DNA from: Sphingobacterium zeae
GTDB lineage: Bacteria; Bacteroidota; Bacteroidia; Sphingobacteriales; Sphingobacteriaceae
Length of the DNA stretch: 64,000 nt
Assembly (NCBI RefSeq): GCF_030818895.1
Contig: NZ_JAUTBA010000001.1
Coordinates: 3,472,001 to 3,536,000 of the forward strand
Direction: 5' to 3'
Position numbers and translations under genes: made by a program. The notes under the pieces were generated by a model, which had not been told where the DNA came from, did not search any database, and saw nothing but the letters and a program-made list of their open reading frames with translations. Positions 8,246 through 19,796 of this stretch are shown here, piece after piece (position 1 is the first letter of the stretch; each line of letters begins with the position of its first letter).

Positions 8246-9610
8246 TTAATTGTTATCGAATTGAATTGGATTTCCTACGTAATAATCGATGATCTTTGAT
8301 CGGAATATTACATTATATTTTGCTTGAATAAGATCAAATTCAGCTTTGTTTCGTTCCGTTTGGGACGTAAATAACTCTAATGAATTCGCCATACCGATAT
8401 CATAACGCTCTTTGGTTGCTTTAAATGCTGTTTCAGCGCTCTCAAATGCCACAGTTGCCGAACTGTAGCGTTGCTTCGCTGAATTAACATCCAAAACAGC
8501 TTGATTTACAGCTTTGTTCAAATTATTTTTCGCTAACTGCTCACTGGCTTCAGCTTGCTTAAAACCAATCTTTGCTTTAGCAACATTCACTTTGTTTTGA
8601 TTATTATTGAAAATTGGAACTGTTAGATTTAACGTCGTACCCAACGCTTTGTTTCGCCCCAATTGCTCATTAAATGATAGCCTTTGTCGCGTCAAATAGT
8701 CTATCCCTTCTGAGGAATAGTTTGTTCCATAACTTACGTTGAAATCCAACGATGGATAATATCCCCCTTTTGCAATTTCTATTTGTTTAGCAGCAACATC
8801 TTTATCCCATGCCGCTTTCTTGATGTCCGGTTGATAGCGTAATGCTGTTTCATATACTTCAACTGCATTATTATTTTCGACCTTTAGGATAGAAAATTCA
8901 ACATTTGGCCTAACCAACGAGATTTCTGTCTCCGGTGACATCTCCATCAATTGCTTCAAAGTCAAAAGAGAAAGCTGATAGGAATTTTGTAGATTAACAC
9001 CGTTTAGTTGGTCTGTTGCTACTTGATTTTTAGATTTAGCAATGTCAGCTATTGTTTTATTCCCTACAGCAAACTGAATGGAATCCAATTTATATTGCTG
9101 TTGAGAAAGTTTAAGTTGGCCTTCACTAGCGGTAAAGAGTTCATAATTAGTGATTGCATCAAGATAAGTAATCAAGACATTTAGAACCAGATCATTTTTT
9201 ATCTTTTCAACCTGAGTTGCAGCGGATTCCAACTGTGACTTTGTCGCCTTAATCTGATTAACTTGTTGAAAACCTTTGAAGAGATTTACACTAGAACTGA
9301 TGGACCCACCTGCTGAATTCGTCCATTGATTTCCATTAATGGGTTGACCTGCAACTTGATCAAAGAAAAATCCGTAATTTAAACGTTGTGTAATTCCAGC
9401 ATTTAAGTTCGGATACAAATTAGACTTTGCCTGAAATACATCTTGAGCAGCTAAATCTTTATTCAATTCCGCTTGTTTTATTTGTACATTGCGTTCCAGG
9501 GTCATACGAATAGCATCAGCAACCCCAACCACCTGTTGCCCGCGAACCAAGTCATTAGTTCCTAAAAGTAATCCAGTAAATACTACTGCAGAATAATAAA
9601 ATCTTTTCAT
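8246..9610 (-). CDS. TolC-family outer membrane efflux protein
   Basis: 454 residues from the ATG at 9610, which opens a good signal peptide, MKRFYYSAVVFTGLLLGTN, ending near VRGQ. An upstream ATG at 9628 would only add a non-signal-like extension. The mature protein has the two-fold repeat of TolC channels: long Gln/Ala-rich helices (IRMTLERNVQIKQAELNKDL; SEGQLKLSQQQYKLDSIQF; the C-terminal SAETAFKATKERYDIGMANS) with beta strands between. It forms the outer membrane exit duct with the adaptor encoded 22 bp downstream. The 5' end is close to the divergent deacetylase gene, with 55 bp between the start codons. Confidence 0.9.
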   Translation of the reverse strand: MKRFYYSAVVFTGLLLGTNDLVRGQQVVGVADAIRMTLERNVQIKQAELNKDLAAQDVFQAKSNLYPNLNAGITQRLNYGFFFDQVAGQPINGNQWTNSAGGSISSSVNLFKGFQQVNQIKATKSQLESAATQVEKIKNDLVLNVLITYLDAITNYELFTASEGQLKLSQQQYKLDSIQFAVGNKTIADIAKSKNQVATDQLNGVNLQNSYQLSLLTLKQLMEMSPETEISLVRPNVEFSILKVENNNAVEVYETALRYQPDIKKAAWDKDVAAKQIEIAKGGYYPSLDFNVSYGTNYSSEGIDYLTRQRLSFNEQLGRNKALGTTLNLTVPIFNNNQNKVNVAKAKIGFKQAEASEQLAKNNLNKAVNQAVLDVNSAKQRYSSATVAFESAETAFKATKERYDIGMANSLELFTSQTERNKAEFDLIQAKYNVIFRSKIIDYYVGNPIQFDNN

Positions 9611-9640
9611 GTCCATATGTAGAACCATACATTTTTTCTT

Positions 9641-9648
9641 TAGATTTG
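9641..9648 (+). promoter_or_regulatory. -7 box of the deacetylase promoter
   Basis: TAGATTTG is an exact TAnnTTTG match, 17 bp before the ATG at 9666. It lies inside the longer possible reading frame from 9609 and argues that this longer frame is not used. Confidence 0.5.
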
Positions 9649-9665
9649 AGCTTCATTTATCGGTT

Positions 9666-10277
9666 ATGTATTTTGTCAAATCTCCATTCTTCCTAAGATG
9701 GCTATATTCCAAATCAATATGGCATATGCCACGCCACGATAAAAAAGTCTACCTCACATTTGATGATGGTCCAATTCCTGAAATTACACCTTTTATACTC
9801 GATATCCTAAAAAAATATCAGGCAAAGGCAACATTTTTTTGTGTTGGTGAAAATATTAAAAAAAATCCACATTTGTTTCAACGAATTTTAGCTGAAGGAC
9901 ACCAGGTGGGCAATCATACTTACAATCATCTTAAAGGGTGGGAAACAAATGATGAACAATATTTGATGAATGTTGCGCAATGTCAGGAACTGACACAGAC
10001 CGATCTTTTTCGTCCTCCTTATGCCAAAGCAACAAAATCACAACTTCGACAACTCTATCAAAGCTATAGGGTTATTATGTGGGATATTATGTCTGGCGAC
10101 TTCGATCTGAATTTGAGTCCGCAGAAATGCCTAGCAAACGTTTTACCAAATATTAAAAATGGCTCTGTTATCATTTTTCATGATAATATCAAAGCCATTC
10201 CCCGTGTCAAATATGCCCTCCCTAAAACCATAGAGTTTTTGTTAAAAAACAACTACCAGCTTGCAAGGATAGATTAA
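9666..10277 (+). CDS. Polysaccharide deacetylase family protein (NodB domain)
   Basis: 203 residues from the ATG at 9666. The NodB homology domain starts with VYLTFDDGPIPE, which contains the two Asp residues of motif 1 (the second binds metal), then ATFFCVGENI and the metal-binding HQVGNHTYNH (motif 2, HxxxH). FRPPYAK is motif 3, and the C-terminal motif is VIIFHDN. The family removes N- or O-acetyl groups from cell-wall or extracellular polysaccharides. There is no clear signal peptide, so it could act in the cytoplasm or be anchored through the hydrophobic N-terminal YFVKSPFFLRWLY. Its last four bases overlap the 3' end of the convergent DUF4249 gene. Confidence 0.88.
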   Translation: MYFVKSPFFLRWLYSKSIWHMPRHDKKVYLTFDDGPIPEITPFILDILKKYQAKATFFCVGENIKKNPHLFQRILAEGHQVGNHTYNHLKGWETNDEQYLMNVAQCQELTQTDLFRPPYAKATKSQLRQLYQSYRVIMWDIMSGDFDLNLSPQKCLANVLPNIKNGSVIIFHDNIKAIPRVKYALPKTIEFLLKNNYQLARID

Positions 10278-11071
10278 GGTTTACCTCGGGCGAAAGTGAC
10301 CTCGGATTCGTAGTACTTGCCAATACTGACACTAAAATAACCCAGCGCATTATTGCTCAGATTTGAAATAGGATTCGACGGTGAAGCCGCACCAGGATTA
10401 ATCATCTGAAAACTATTCCAGTAATTATAGGCCCCTACATCGATACACTGACGGAGAATACGTATCCGATCACCAACTTTTAGATCTCTGTCGCGGTCTA
10501 TTATATCGTGCTGTACTTCAAGTCCATTATTAAATTTATCGCTAAAAACATCTATAAAACGTAATTTGCCACTATTCACCGACATTTTATACTTATAATA
10601 ATTACCTTTCTCTGGTGGATCAATAAATACAAGTGTCGGGTAGTAAATTGTGTCTGTAAAGATAACCCGTTCCGATAGCCCTATAGAATCCACATCTACA
10701 TAACTTGGCACCTTTGATGTTCCAACGATTTCCTTTCCATCGGCTGTCCGTACCTTCATCTGGTATGTGACCTTCTCTTGCAAACGTAAGCTCTTATTGG
10801 TATAAACCCCATCTTTCCCCGCCAAAAAGGTGTAAGTGCGATTATTCTGCATATTTGTAATGATCACCTCTGCGTCAGTTATCGGTGAAAACAGAGAATC
10901 TTTGATGCTTACGACCTTTTGAATACTAATTTCATGCTGCTGATCCGAGACCATCAGGTCGGCTGTAATAACCAACTGACCGGTATTTTCTGGCACCTGC
11001 AGATCGATCTTATCCTCACAGCCCCATAGTGTGACTAGGGCAACAACGACCGCACCTAATATCTTCTTCAT
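10274..11071 (-). CDS. DUF4249 lipoprotein, partner of the TonB receptor upstream
   Basis: 265 residues. The N-terminus is a lipoprotein signal, MKKILGAVVVALVTLWGC, with the lipobox Cys at residue 18. The body has the DUF4249 layout: LVITADLMVSDQQHEISIQKV, then DAEVIITNMQNNRTYTFL, typical of the family, which often sits directly downstream of a TonB-dependent receptor with a carboxypeptidase-like domain. Here the receptor gene ends 6 bp upstream. By analogy with SusD it may be a surface substrate-binding partner, but its ligand is unknown. The gene is convergent with the deacetylase. Confidence 0.82.
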   Translation of the reverse strand: MKKILGAVVVALVTLWGCEDKIDLQVPENTGQLVITADLMVSDQQHEISIQKVVSIKDSLFSPITDAEVIITNMQNNRTYTFLAGKDGVYTNKSLRLQEKVTYQMKVRTADGKEIVGTSKVPSYVDVDSIGLSERVIFTDTIYYPTLVFIDPPEKGNYYKYKMSVNSGKLRFIDVFSDKFNNGLEVQHDIIDRDRDLKVGDRIRILRQCIDVGAYNYWNSFQMINPGAASPSNPISNLSNNALGYFSVSIGKYYESEVTFARGKP

Positions 11072-11077
11072 TCTTTG

Positions 11078-13402
11078 CTAAAATTTAAAGTTCCAAGTAA
11101 TCGATGGTATAGTCCCAAATAATGCTATTCGATAAATCTCCGTGACATTGGATTGTCCTTCTTTTTCTCTAAAGTCAATCAAATAGGCATTTTTTCTATT
11201 ATAAGCATTGTATAGCCCGAAAGACAAGCTGGAATAACTATTCTTTGTGCGCTTGATATCATACGTTGCCGCCAAATCGAGACGATGATATGCAGGCATC
11301 CGCTGACCATTCCTTTTATCGTAGTAAAAAATTGTACGGTCGTCAACAAAATATTTACCCGCAGGCATGGTAACGGCATCCCCTGTATAGTAAACGAAAT
11401 TAGCACTAAGGTTCCACTTCGGATTTAGTTGATACTGTCCGACAAGGGCTATATTATGGGTTTTGTCCTGACGTGCGTTAAACCATTCGCCATCATTGAT
11501 CTGCTCAAATTGTCTTTCACTTTTCGACAAAGTATAACTAAGCCAACCACTGAATCGTCCTAATCTCTTTTTCAGGAACCACTCAATTCCGTAAGCTCGA
11601 CCTTTTCCAAACAACAATTCTCCTTCCAACAATTCATTTGCCTGCAAATCGGCTCCGTTTCTATAATCGATCTGATTTTTTAACTCGCGATAATAACCTT
11701 CCACAGAGAATTCATATCTGTTGGAGGCGAAATTCCGAAAGTAGCCAAGCGAATACTGGTTAGATAACTGCGGCTTAATGGTATTGTTACTTAACACATA
11801 TTGATCAGTTGGTAGACTGCTCGTGGTATTACTCAATTGATGCAGATATTGAACATTTGTATTAAATGAAGCCTTTAGTGTGGCTAAATTACTCATAGCG
11901 TAATTCAGCGATACACGAGGTTCGAGATAAAAATACTTTTTTCCTATTTTGTTGTTACCTACGTAGGTCGAGTCTACAGCCTCTCCATTATTATCGAATG
12001 CATAGAAAGTTCCTGGCCCCAAAGTGGCATAAGCAGAAGCCCGCAGCCCGTAATTTAATTTTAAGCGGTCGGTAACGGACCAGTCATCTGCTAGATAAAC
12101 AGCTAGATCTGCTCCCTTGCGATGTTGGATTTGCAGCGAATTAACTTTCGAGTCCTTGCCGGCTTCGATACTTGCTGGTCGAACCTCTTGTAACGCTCCC
12201 TGCAATCCGAATTTCAGATTGTGACGATCTGAAAGACTGTATTGAAAGTCTTGTTTAAAATTATAATTATAGATGTCAGAACGAATTTTAAAGTTGTTAT
12301 CATTTTCAATTTTGACCTGATAATTAAATTTGCTAAAAATAAACGTCGTATTGCTGAACAATCTATTGTTCCAAACATGGTTCCAACGCATCGTTCCGGT
12401 AGCATTTCCCCAATTGAAATCAAACAAATCATGATAAGCCATAGCATCCTTGCCAAAATATCCCGAGATGTAAAGGGTATTTTTATCATTGATTCGATAA
12501 TTTAATTTTGCATTTAGGTCGTAAAAAAATAATGCACTCTTCTTTATATTTTCATCGTTTGAAAGTTTTAAGAAAAGATCTGCATACGTGCGCCTCCCGG
12601 AAATCATAAATGAGCTCTTCCCTTTTTGGATCGGCCCCTCCACTTTAAGTCTCGAAGCGATAAGCCCCAAGCCCCCTTCTACATTGAAATGCTGATTATT
12701 TCCATCTAGGGTTGTTATTTCCATTACAGATGATATTTTACCTCCATATTGCGCAGGAACACCTCCCTTATAAAAATTGACATCTTTTATTGCATCTGAA
12801 TTAAATGTAGAGAAAAAACCGAACAAATGGGAACTGTTGTAAACAGGAGCTTCATCCAACAAAATGAGATTTTGATCACCGCCGCCGCCCCGCACATAAA
12901 AGTTACTACTTCCTTCTCCGCCACTTGTCACTCCTGGAAATAACTGAATAGTTTTTAGAATATCCTTTTCTCCAAAAAGCACAGGAACTTTTTCAATCTC
13001 TTTTGGACTGAACTGAGTAAGGCCGGGAGTCAAATCTTTAATTGATTTTCGCCTACTCCCTGTCACTGTGACTTCCGCTAGTTGATTGTCCTCTGGAACC
13101 AGCTGAACGATATACGTTGAATCCCTATTAAATTGAACAGAAATGGCCTTTGTCTTATAGCCAACAGACGATACTTCCAGCAGTTTGTTTTCATCACGGA
13201 TAGAGAAACTAAAGAAACCATATTTATTTGAAGCTGTAGACTTCTTCTCCGTATCACTTCTTATAACAGCACCAATAATATTTTCACCGCTGATACTATC
13301 CCTTACAAATCCTGAAATAGATTTAGACTGTTGACCATACGTCTGCTGTACGCAAAATACAAGGGAAGAAAAACAAAAAACAACCTTTATAGGTCTAAAC
13401 AT
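11078..13402 (-). CDS. TonB-dependent receptor with N-terminal carboxypeptidase-like domain
   Basis: 774 residues. Signal peptide ends at QTYGQ (about residue 24). Residues 26-110 form a CarboxypepD-like beta-sandwich (ISGFVRDSISGENIIGAVI). The plug follows (GLTQFSPKEIEKVPVLFGE, DILKTIQLFPGV, FYVRGGGGDQNLILLDEAPVY, GGVPAQYGGKISSVMEI). A beta-barrel ends with an aromatic-rich strand (SITWNFKF). It is an outer membrane transporter driven by TonB. The partner DUF4249 lipoprotein is the next gene. The LLDEAPVYN plug motif is typical of the Bacteroidota receptors paired with DUF4249; the substrate cannot be told. Confidence 0.92.
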   Translation of the reverse strand: MFRPIKVVFCFSSLVFCVQQTYGQQSKSISGFVRDSISGENIIGAVIRSDTEKKSTASNKYGFFSFSIRDENKLLEVSSVGYKTKAISVQFNRDSTYIVQLVPEDNQLAEVTVTGSRRKSIKDLTPGLTQFSPKEIEKVPVLFGEKDILKTIQLFPGVTSGGEGSSNFYVRGGGGDQNLILLDEAPVYNSSHLFGFFSTFNSDAIKDVNFYKGGVPAQYGGKISSVMEITTLDGNNQHFNVEGGLGLIASRLKVEGPIQKGKSSFMISGRRTYADLFLKLSNDENIKKSALFFYDLNAKLNYRINDKNTLYISGYFGKDAMAYHDLFDFNWGNATGTMRWNHVWNNRLFSNTTFIFSKFNYQVKIENDNNFKIRSDIYNYNFKQDFQYSLSDRHNLKFGLQGALQEVRPASIEAGKDSKVNSLQIQHRKGADLAVYLADDWSVTDRLKLNYGLRASAYATLGPGTFYAFDNNGEAVDSTYVGNNKIGKKYFYLEPRVSLNYAMSNLATLKASFNTNVQYLHQLSNTTSSLPTDQYVLSNNTIKPQLSNQYSLGYFRNFASNRYEFSVEGYYRELKNQIDYRNGADLQANELLEGELLFGKGRAYGIEWFLKKRLGRFSGWLSYTLSKSERQFEQINDGEWFNARQDKTHNIALVGQYQLNPKWNLSANFVYYTGDAVTMPAGKYFVDDRTIFYYDKRNGQRMPAYHRLDLAATYDIKRTKNSYSSLSFGLYNAYNRKNAYLIDFREKEGQSNVTEIYRIALFGTIPSITWNFKF

Positions 13403-13437
13403 AATCGAGTAAAATCAAAAATTTTGCTGAAAATAGT

Positions 13438-13464
13438 AAAAAAGCCTCACAATTCGTAAGGCTT
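13438..13464 (-). terminator. Terminator between the esterase and the TonB receptor
   Basis: On the minus strand AAGCCT and AGGCTT (plus 13459-13464 and 13442-13447) form a 6-bp stem with an 11-nt loop followed by TTTT. It separates the esterase unit from the receptor unit. Confidence 0.5.
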
Positions 13465-13540
13465 AATAATAAGTTTATAATTTGTTAGTTAAGGTCTGTT
13501 TAACAAAAATAGTAATTTATTCATTTAAGCCAAATATTTA

Positions 13541-14464
13541 TTATTTTTTATTTGTACTTTTTTTAGATTCATCAAAATACTTCTTAAAAAAAGCCATCTG
13601 ATAAACGATTGATCTCGACCAGTATTCCCAATTGTGCCCCCCTTCACTTGTAATAAAAGTATGATTAATGTTGTGGTACATCAATTTATCGTGGAGTGCA
13701 ACATTAACGCCATAGAAGAAATCCTCTTTTCCACAATCTATTATTAAGCGAAGTCTGTTATTCACTAATTTGGGAATCATATTGATAACAACACGATTAT
13801 CCCATTCTTGTGGCACATCGGCATAATTCCCAATACGGTCTTTAATTTCCCAGTTTAACGGAAAAGGCCTAAAATCTACTCCGCCGGCTGTACTGCCTGC
13901 TGCACCATATGTATCTTGATGCCTAATCGCCAATGACATAGCCCCATGCCCTCCCATGCTCAATCCCGATATTGCTCTTCCACTACGGCTTTTGACCGTA
14001 GAATAATGCTGATCCATATATGCAATTAACTCTTTTGACACAAAAGTTTCATACTGATAATTCTTATCGTTCTGCGCATCCCAATACCAGCTTCCATAAC
14101 CACCATCTGGACATACCACCATATATCCATAGTAATCGGCTAATGTGCTTATGCTGGAGTTTTTCACCCAATTACTGTAATTCCCTGAATATCCATGTAA
14201 CAAGTAAAGCACTGGATAACTGACTTCCTCCGAATAATTTTGAGGAAGAATGACAACAGTTTTAATCGATTTATTCATTGAGGCACTGGGAATAGACAAG
14301 GTATCCACTTTGGCCGCATATGACAACGTACACGAAAAAAAGAAAACAATAGAGGCCAGAAGTATTGCAACGACCTTATTCTCACGGGTAAACCGATTTT
14401 CAGCAACATCGCCAATACGAAATCGATCATCTGAATTTGCCGAAATAAATGTAGTGTTTATCAT
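13541..14464 (-). CDS. Secreted alpha/beta-hydrolase esterase (esterase D-like family)
   Basis: 307 residues. The fold is recognised by VLYLLHGYSGNYSNW, with HG as oxyanion-hole region, then the nucleophile elbow GLSMGGHGAM, the acid in IIDCGKEDFFYG, and the catalytic His in TSEGGHNWEYW. Related proteins hydrolyse short acyl esters, including acetyl or feruloyl groups on plant xylan. A hydrophobic segment, VVAILLASIVFFFSC ending near SYA, lies only at residues 31-50, so the signal peptide has an unusually long hydrophilic N-terminal extension; no ATG closer to it is available. The start is 3 bp after the stop of the upstream propeller gene, so the two are co-transcribed. Confidence 0.85.
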   Translation of the reverse strand: MINTTFISANSDDRFRIGDVAENRFTRENKVVAILLASIVFFFSCTLSYAAKVDTLSIPSASMNKSIKTVVILPQNYSEEVSYPVLYLLHGYSGNYSNWVKNSSISTLADYYGYMVVCPDGGYGSWYWDAQNDKNYQYETFVSKELIAYMDQHYSTVKSRSGRAISGLSMGGHGAMSLAIRHQDTYGAAGSTAGGVDFRPFPLNWEIKDRIGNYADVPQEWDNRVVINMIPKLVNNRLRLIIDCGKEDFFYGVNVALHDKLMYHNINHTFITSEGGHNWEYWSRSIVYQMAFFKKYFDESKKSTNKK

Positions 14465-14467
14465 AAA

Positions 14468-15349
14468 TTATAGCGTTTGTTCAAAAAAATAAAGATAGGA
14501 CTTTAAACCAAATGGGCGTTCACTTATCGTGTAAAATCCGCTTCCCTTACTGTCAAATGTGATGGCTTCTCCCTGTGGCTCCACCTGATAAGGTAAAATA
14601 GTGGGCCTTCGCTTAAACACCTGCTCCCAAGATTCCTTAGTTTGCCTCCGCCAGTAGAATATATGTGTAATGTTCTTTACAAGAACTTGAGTCCCTGTCG
14701 GATCTATAGCCGCTCCTGTTGCAAAGGTTAAGGGTAATTCGACGACTTTATCCAAAGTAAAATATTGCCGTTTAGTATTATTAAATACTGGAGCACTATA
14801 AACAGTCGATCGAAATTCACGTTTAGATATAACATACAACATGTTGTCTATGGGATCTATCATCACCGATTCTGCATCCAAGCGTTGGTGATTGGGAAAT
14901 TTTAGATAAATTACACGAATTGATTTTTTGGGAATAAGTTCAGGATCTTCCGCCTGGGGCTCAGGAAACACGTAAAGACATACCCATGTTCTTTTTCCGA
15001 GATTATTGCCGATATCCGCAAGAACAAGGAAATAGGTGTCACCAATCTTCACCCGATCAATATCCTCGCAATCAACCACAGACATCCCTTCGAGTGTTAT
15101 TTTTTTTAATAGCTGTGCTTCACGATTAATTAAATAAACATGTGCCCCATCGCCACTATCGTTATGTACCCAAAAATTCCCTAGACCAGTGGCCGGTGTA
15201 ATACCCGACACTTCTTTCAATTGTGGATCGGTTAGTTCTCCAAGGGCTATTTGTGTTTTAAAATAATCCTTCCTATTTTGGCTATAGACCTGCAGAACTA
15301 ACAGAAAAAAAATGAAAAGCAGGTATACTTTCACTCGTGCAATATTCAT
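14468..15349 (-). CDS. Secreted beta-propeller-like protein, function unknown
   Basis: 293 residues. N-terminal signal peptide with core LLFIFFLLVLQVYS. The body has repeating beta-rich segments: LKEVSGITPATGLGNFWVHNDSGD, VDCEDIDRV, FLVLADIGNN, RLDAESVMIDPIDNMLYVISKRE, TGAAIDPTGTQVLVKN, EGEAIT-like QGEAITFDSKGSGFYTISE. The pattern of E-x-x-x/D-P repeats resembles SdiA-regulated or phytase-like propellers that are common in Bacteroidota. No catalytic residues can be assigned. It precedes the esterase with 3 bp spacing. It is divergent from the DUF4377-META gene with only 40 bp between start codons. Confidence 0.6.
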   Translation of the reverse strand: MNIARVKVYLLFIFFLLVLQVYSQNRKDYFKTQIALGELTDPQLKEVSGITPATGLGNFWVHNDSGDGAHVYLINREAQLLKKITLEGMSVVDCEDIDRVKIGDTYFLVLADIGNNLGKRTWVCLYVFPEPQAEDPELIPKKSIRVIYLKFPNHQRLDAESVMIDPIDNMLYVISKREFRSTVYSAPVFNNTKRQYFTLDKVVELPLTFATGAAIDPTGTQVLVKNITHIFYWRRQTKESWEQVFKRRPTILPYQVEPQGEAITFDSKGSGFYTISERPFGLKSYLYFFEQTL

Positions 15350-15389
15350 GTTTAAAGATACGTTTTTATTGATATTTACTTTACAGTTT

Positions 15390-16283
15390 ATGAAGAAGTC
15401 CTCAATACAGCATTTGTTATTAATGTTTTTAGCGCTCTTATTACCATACCAAAATTTACTTGCCCAACGCTCTTCTTTTCGGTTAAAAGTAAAATCAGGC
15501 CTTTCGAAAGCCCCACCTTATCTTGTCAAATACTACAATAGCAATCAGTGGGAGAAATTCTATGCTAAAATTCTCAAGTTTGATTATGACCCAAAATTTG
15601 AATACCATATCAAAGTCCTTAAGCACAAAAACGATTCGCATCCACGATATAGCTTGATGAAAATAATCTCCAAATCGCTAATGCAAAATACCGAAGTCCG
15701 CATATGGGAGGTTGGAGAAAATTATGTATATGCGCCAAAGCATGAACAAATGAAATGCCTTCAAATAAAATCGGACAAATCGAATAAGTGGGAATATCTA
15801 AGTGCACCAATTCATGGTTTTGATTATCAGGAAGGCTACCGCTATCGTGTTCGAGTAAAGAAAACGAAACGAGGAGATACTGATTCTTTTAATTACAGTT
15901 TAATTGACATCCTTTCCAAAGAACGTACAAATGAATTGCCCAGTGTAGCGGCCTTTCTAGCTCGGTTTAAATGGAATTTACTTCAATTGAATGGAAAGGA
16001 TGTGAGCTCAAGTAAGGCGAGTATGGGCTTCGATGCCAAGAATGGTACGATCGAAGGCACGACGGGCTGTAACATTTTTTGGGGCGCATTTCACATTAAA
16101 GGCAATAAAATCACCTTTAACCACATAGCAAGTACTATGCGTTCCTGTAATACCATACATATAGAAAATGAGTTCTTCCAAATATTCGAACAAAAGAAAA
16201 TCCAATTCGATATCGCTGAACAGACTCTAAACTTGTATTATGACGGTAAGCTAGTGATGATGTTTGGGTTGGAGCGAGAATAA
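15390..16283 (+). CDS. Secreted protein with two DUF4377 repeats and a META domain
   Basis: 297 residues from the ATG at 15390, which begins the signal peptide MKKSSIQHLLLMFLALLLPY ending near LAQ. A longer frame from 15312 would overlap the divergent gene. Two similar segments follow: one around NSNQWEKFYAKILKFDYDP with YHIKVLKH, and one around KSNKWEYLSAPIHGFDYQ with YRYRVRVKK. Each matches the DUF4377 layout. The C-terminal 100 residues are a META domain (FKWNLLQLNGKDV, GTTGCNIFWGAF, ASTMRSC). META proteins such as HslJ are linked to novobiocin resistance and heat shock, but the biochemical role is not known. Confidence 0.8.
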   Translation: MKKSSIQHLLLMFLALLLPYQNLLAQRSSFRLKVKSGLSKAPPYLVKYYNSNQWEKFYAKILKFDYDPKFEYHIKVLKHKNDSHPRYSLMKIISKSLMQNTEVRIWEVGENYVYAPKHEQMKCLQIKSDKSNKWEYLSAPIHGFDYQEGYRYRVRVKKTKRGDTDSFNYSLIDILSKERTNELPSVAAFLARFKWNLLQLNGKDVSSSKASMGFDAKNGTIEGTTGCNIFWGAFHIKGNKITFNHIASTMRSCNTIHIENEFFQIFEQKKIQFDIAEQTLNLYYDGKLVMMFGLERE

Positions 16284-16289
16284 AAAACA

Positions 16290-16312
16290 CCCAAAGTCTG
16301 GGAAACTTTGGG
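16290..16312. terminator. Possible hairpin terminator
   Basis: CCCAAAGT and ACTTTGGG form an 8-bp stem with a 7-nt loop just after the DUF4377-META stop. A T-run is present only on the minus-strand side, so termination of the plus-strand gene is uncertain. Confidence 0.4.
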
Positions 16313-16535
16313 CGCCTTAGCCATATTATTAACCTATTTTATGAAAAGTATTTATGCCATTCGGAAACGACATAAACAAAATTGTGAAATAAATCGGAAA
16401 CAATCGAAAGCAGGACTTTATTTTAACAAAATTTTAACAAAGAGGTAGCTTGTGAGACAAATGAGCATAAAATTGATCCATTTTGTTAAATCACTATCAA
16501 TTGGATTCTGTATCTTTTCCATTTAAAACCATACA

Positions 16536-17489
16536 ATGATTAAAACACTTTTAACATCAACAGCACTACTTTTATCCGCTACAGTTTTTGCTCAAAAGAA
16601 TCCCGTTATAACTGGAAATTACGCTGATCCTGAAGGCATTGTATACGGGGACAAATATTGGATATTTCCAACCTATTCGGCACCTTATGAAGAGCAGATA
16701 TTCTTCGATGCCTTTTCATCATCAGATTTAGCTTCTTGGACAAAGCACAGCCGCATTTTGGATAACAGTAACGTAAAATGGGCAAAAAAAGCCATGTGGG
16801 CACCCGCAGTATTGGAAAACAAAGGCAAATATTACCTGTTTTTCGGAGCCAATGATGTACATCAGGGTGAGATCGGCGGCATCGGGGTTGCTGTGGCCGA
16901 AAAGCCAGAAGGTCCCTATACCGACCTATTGGGCAAACCCTTAATCAACGATATTATCAATGGCGCTCAACCGATAGATCAGTTTGTTTTCAAAGATAAA
17001 GACGGAACTTTCTATATGTATTACGGCGGCTGGAAGCATTGCAATATGGTTAAGCTCAAGCCAGATTTCACAGGCTTGCTCCCTTTTGATGATGGTAGCT
17101 TTTATAAAGAAATCACCCCTAAAGATTACGTCGAAGGACCATTTATGTTCATAAAAGATGGAAAATATTATTTCATGTGGTCGGAAGGCGGCTGGACAGG
17201 CCCCGACTACAAAGTCGCTTATGCCATCGCCGATTCGCCATTTGGGCCTTTTGAGCGCATCGGGACCATATTAGAACGAGATCCCGAAGTCGCTGTTGGA
17301 GCCGGACATCATTCGGTTATCAAAGTACCTAATGAGGACAAATATTTTATAGTTTACCACCGTAGACCACTCGGCAAAGATGGAGCTAACGAGCGAGTAA
17401 CTTGCATAGAAGAAATGAAATTTGACAAAAATGGCCACATCATACCTGTGAAGATGACCTTTACGGGTGTCAAATATCCATTAAAATAG
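16536..17489 (+). CDS. Glycoside hydrolase family 43 protein (arabinosidase/xylosidase-like)
   Basis: 317 residues with signal peptide MIKTLLTSTALLLSATVFAQ. The five-bladed propeller hydrolase fold of GH43 is seen from its three acidic residues: the base Asp in NYADPEG (near residue 30), the pKa-modulating Asp in AQPIDQFVF, and the acid Glu in YVEGPFMF. MWAPAVLENKGKYYLFFG and GAGHHSVIKV are also family hallmarks. It should release arabinose or xylose from plant polysaccharides in the periplasm. It stands alone between two terminators, not in a SusCD polysaccharide locus, so its exact substrate is unknown. The secreted esterase about 2 kb away may work on similar material. Confidence 0.92.
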   Translation: MIKTLLTSTALLLSATVFAQKNPVITGNYADPEGIVYGDKYWIFPTYSAPYEEQIFFDAFSSSDLASWTKHSRILDNSNVKWAKKAMWAPAVLENKGKYYLFFGANDVHQGEIGGIGVAVAEKPEGPYTDLLGKPLINDIINGAQPIDQFVFKDKDGTFYMYYGGWKHCNMVKLKPDFTGLLPFDDGSFYKEITPKDYVEGPFMFIKDGKYYFMWSEGGWTGPDYKVAYAIADSPFGPFERIGTILERDPEVAVGAGHHSVIKVPNEDKYFIVYHRRPLGKDGANERVTCIEEMKFDKNGHIIPVKMTFTGVKYPLK

Positions 17490-17519
17490 GAAAATACCCG
17501 TTTTCACAAACAACAAAAA

Positions 17520-17553
17520 AAGCCCAGATCAATCGAAATGGGCTTCTTTTTTT
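17520..17553. terminator. Bidirectional terminator between GH43 and icd
   Basis: AAGCCCA (17520-17526) and TGGGCTT (17539-17545) form a perfect stem. An A-run precedes it and a T-run follows it, so it can serve both convergent genes. Confidence 0.8.
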
Positions 17554-17570
17554 ACATCAGCAATTACCGC

Positions 17571-19796
<2,226 letters not shown>

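Noticed and set aside
9609-9665. Longer N-terminus of the deacetylase
   Set aside because: A -7 box lies inside it and it overlaps the TolC start region; the start at 9666 fits better.
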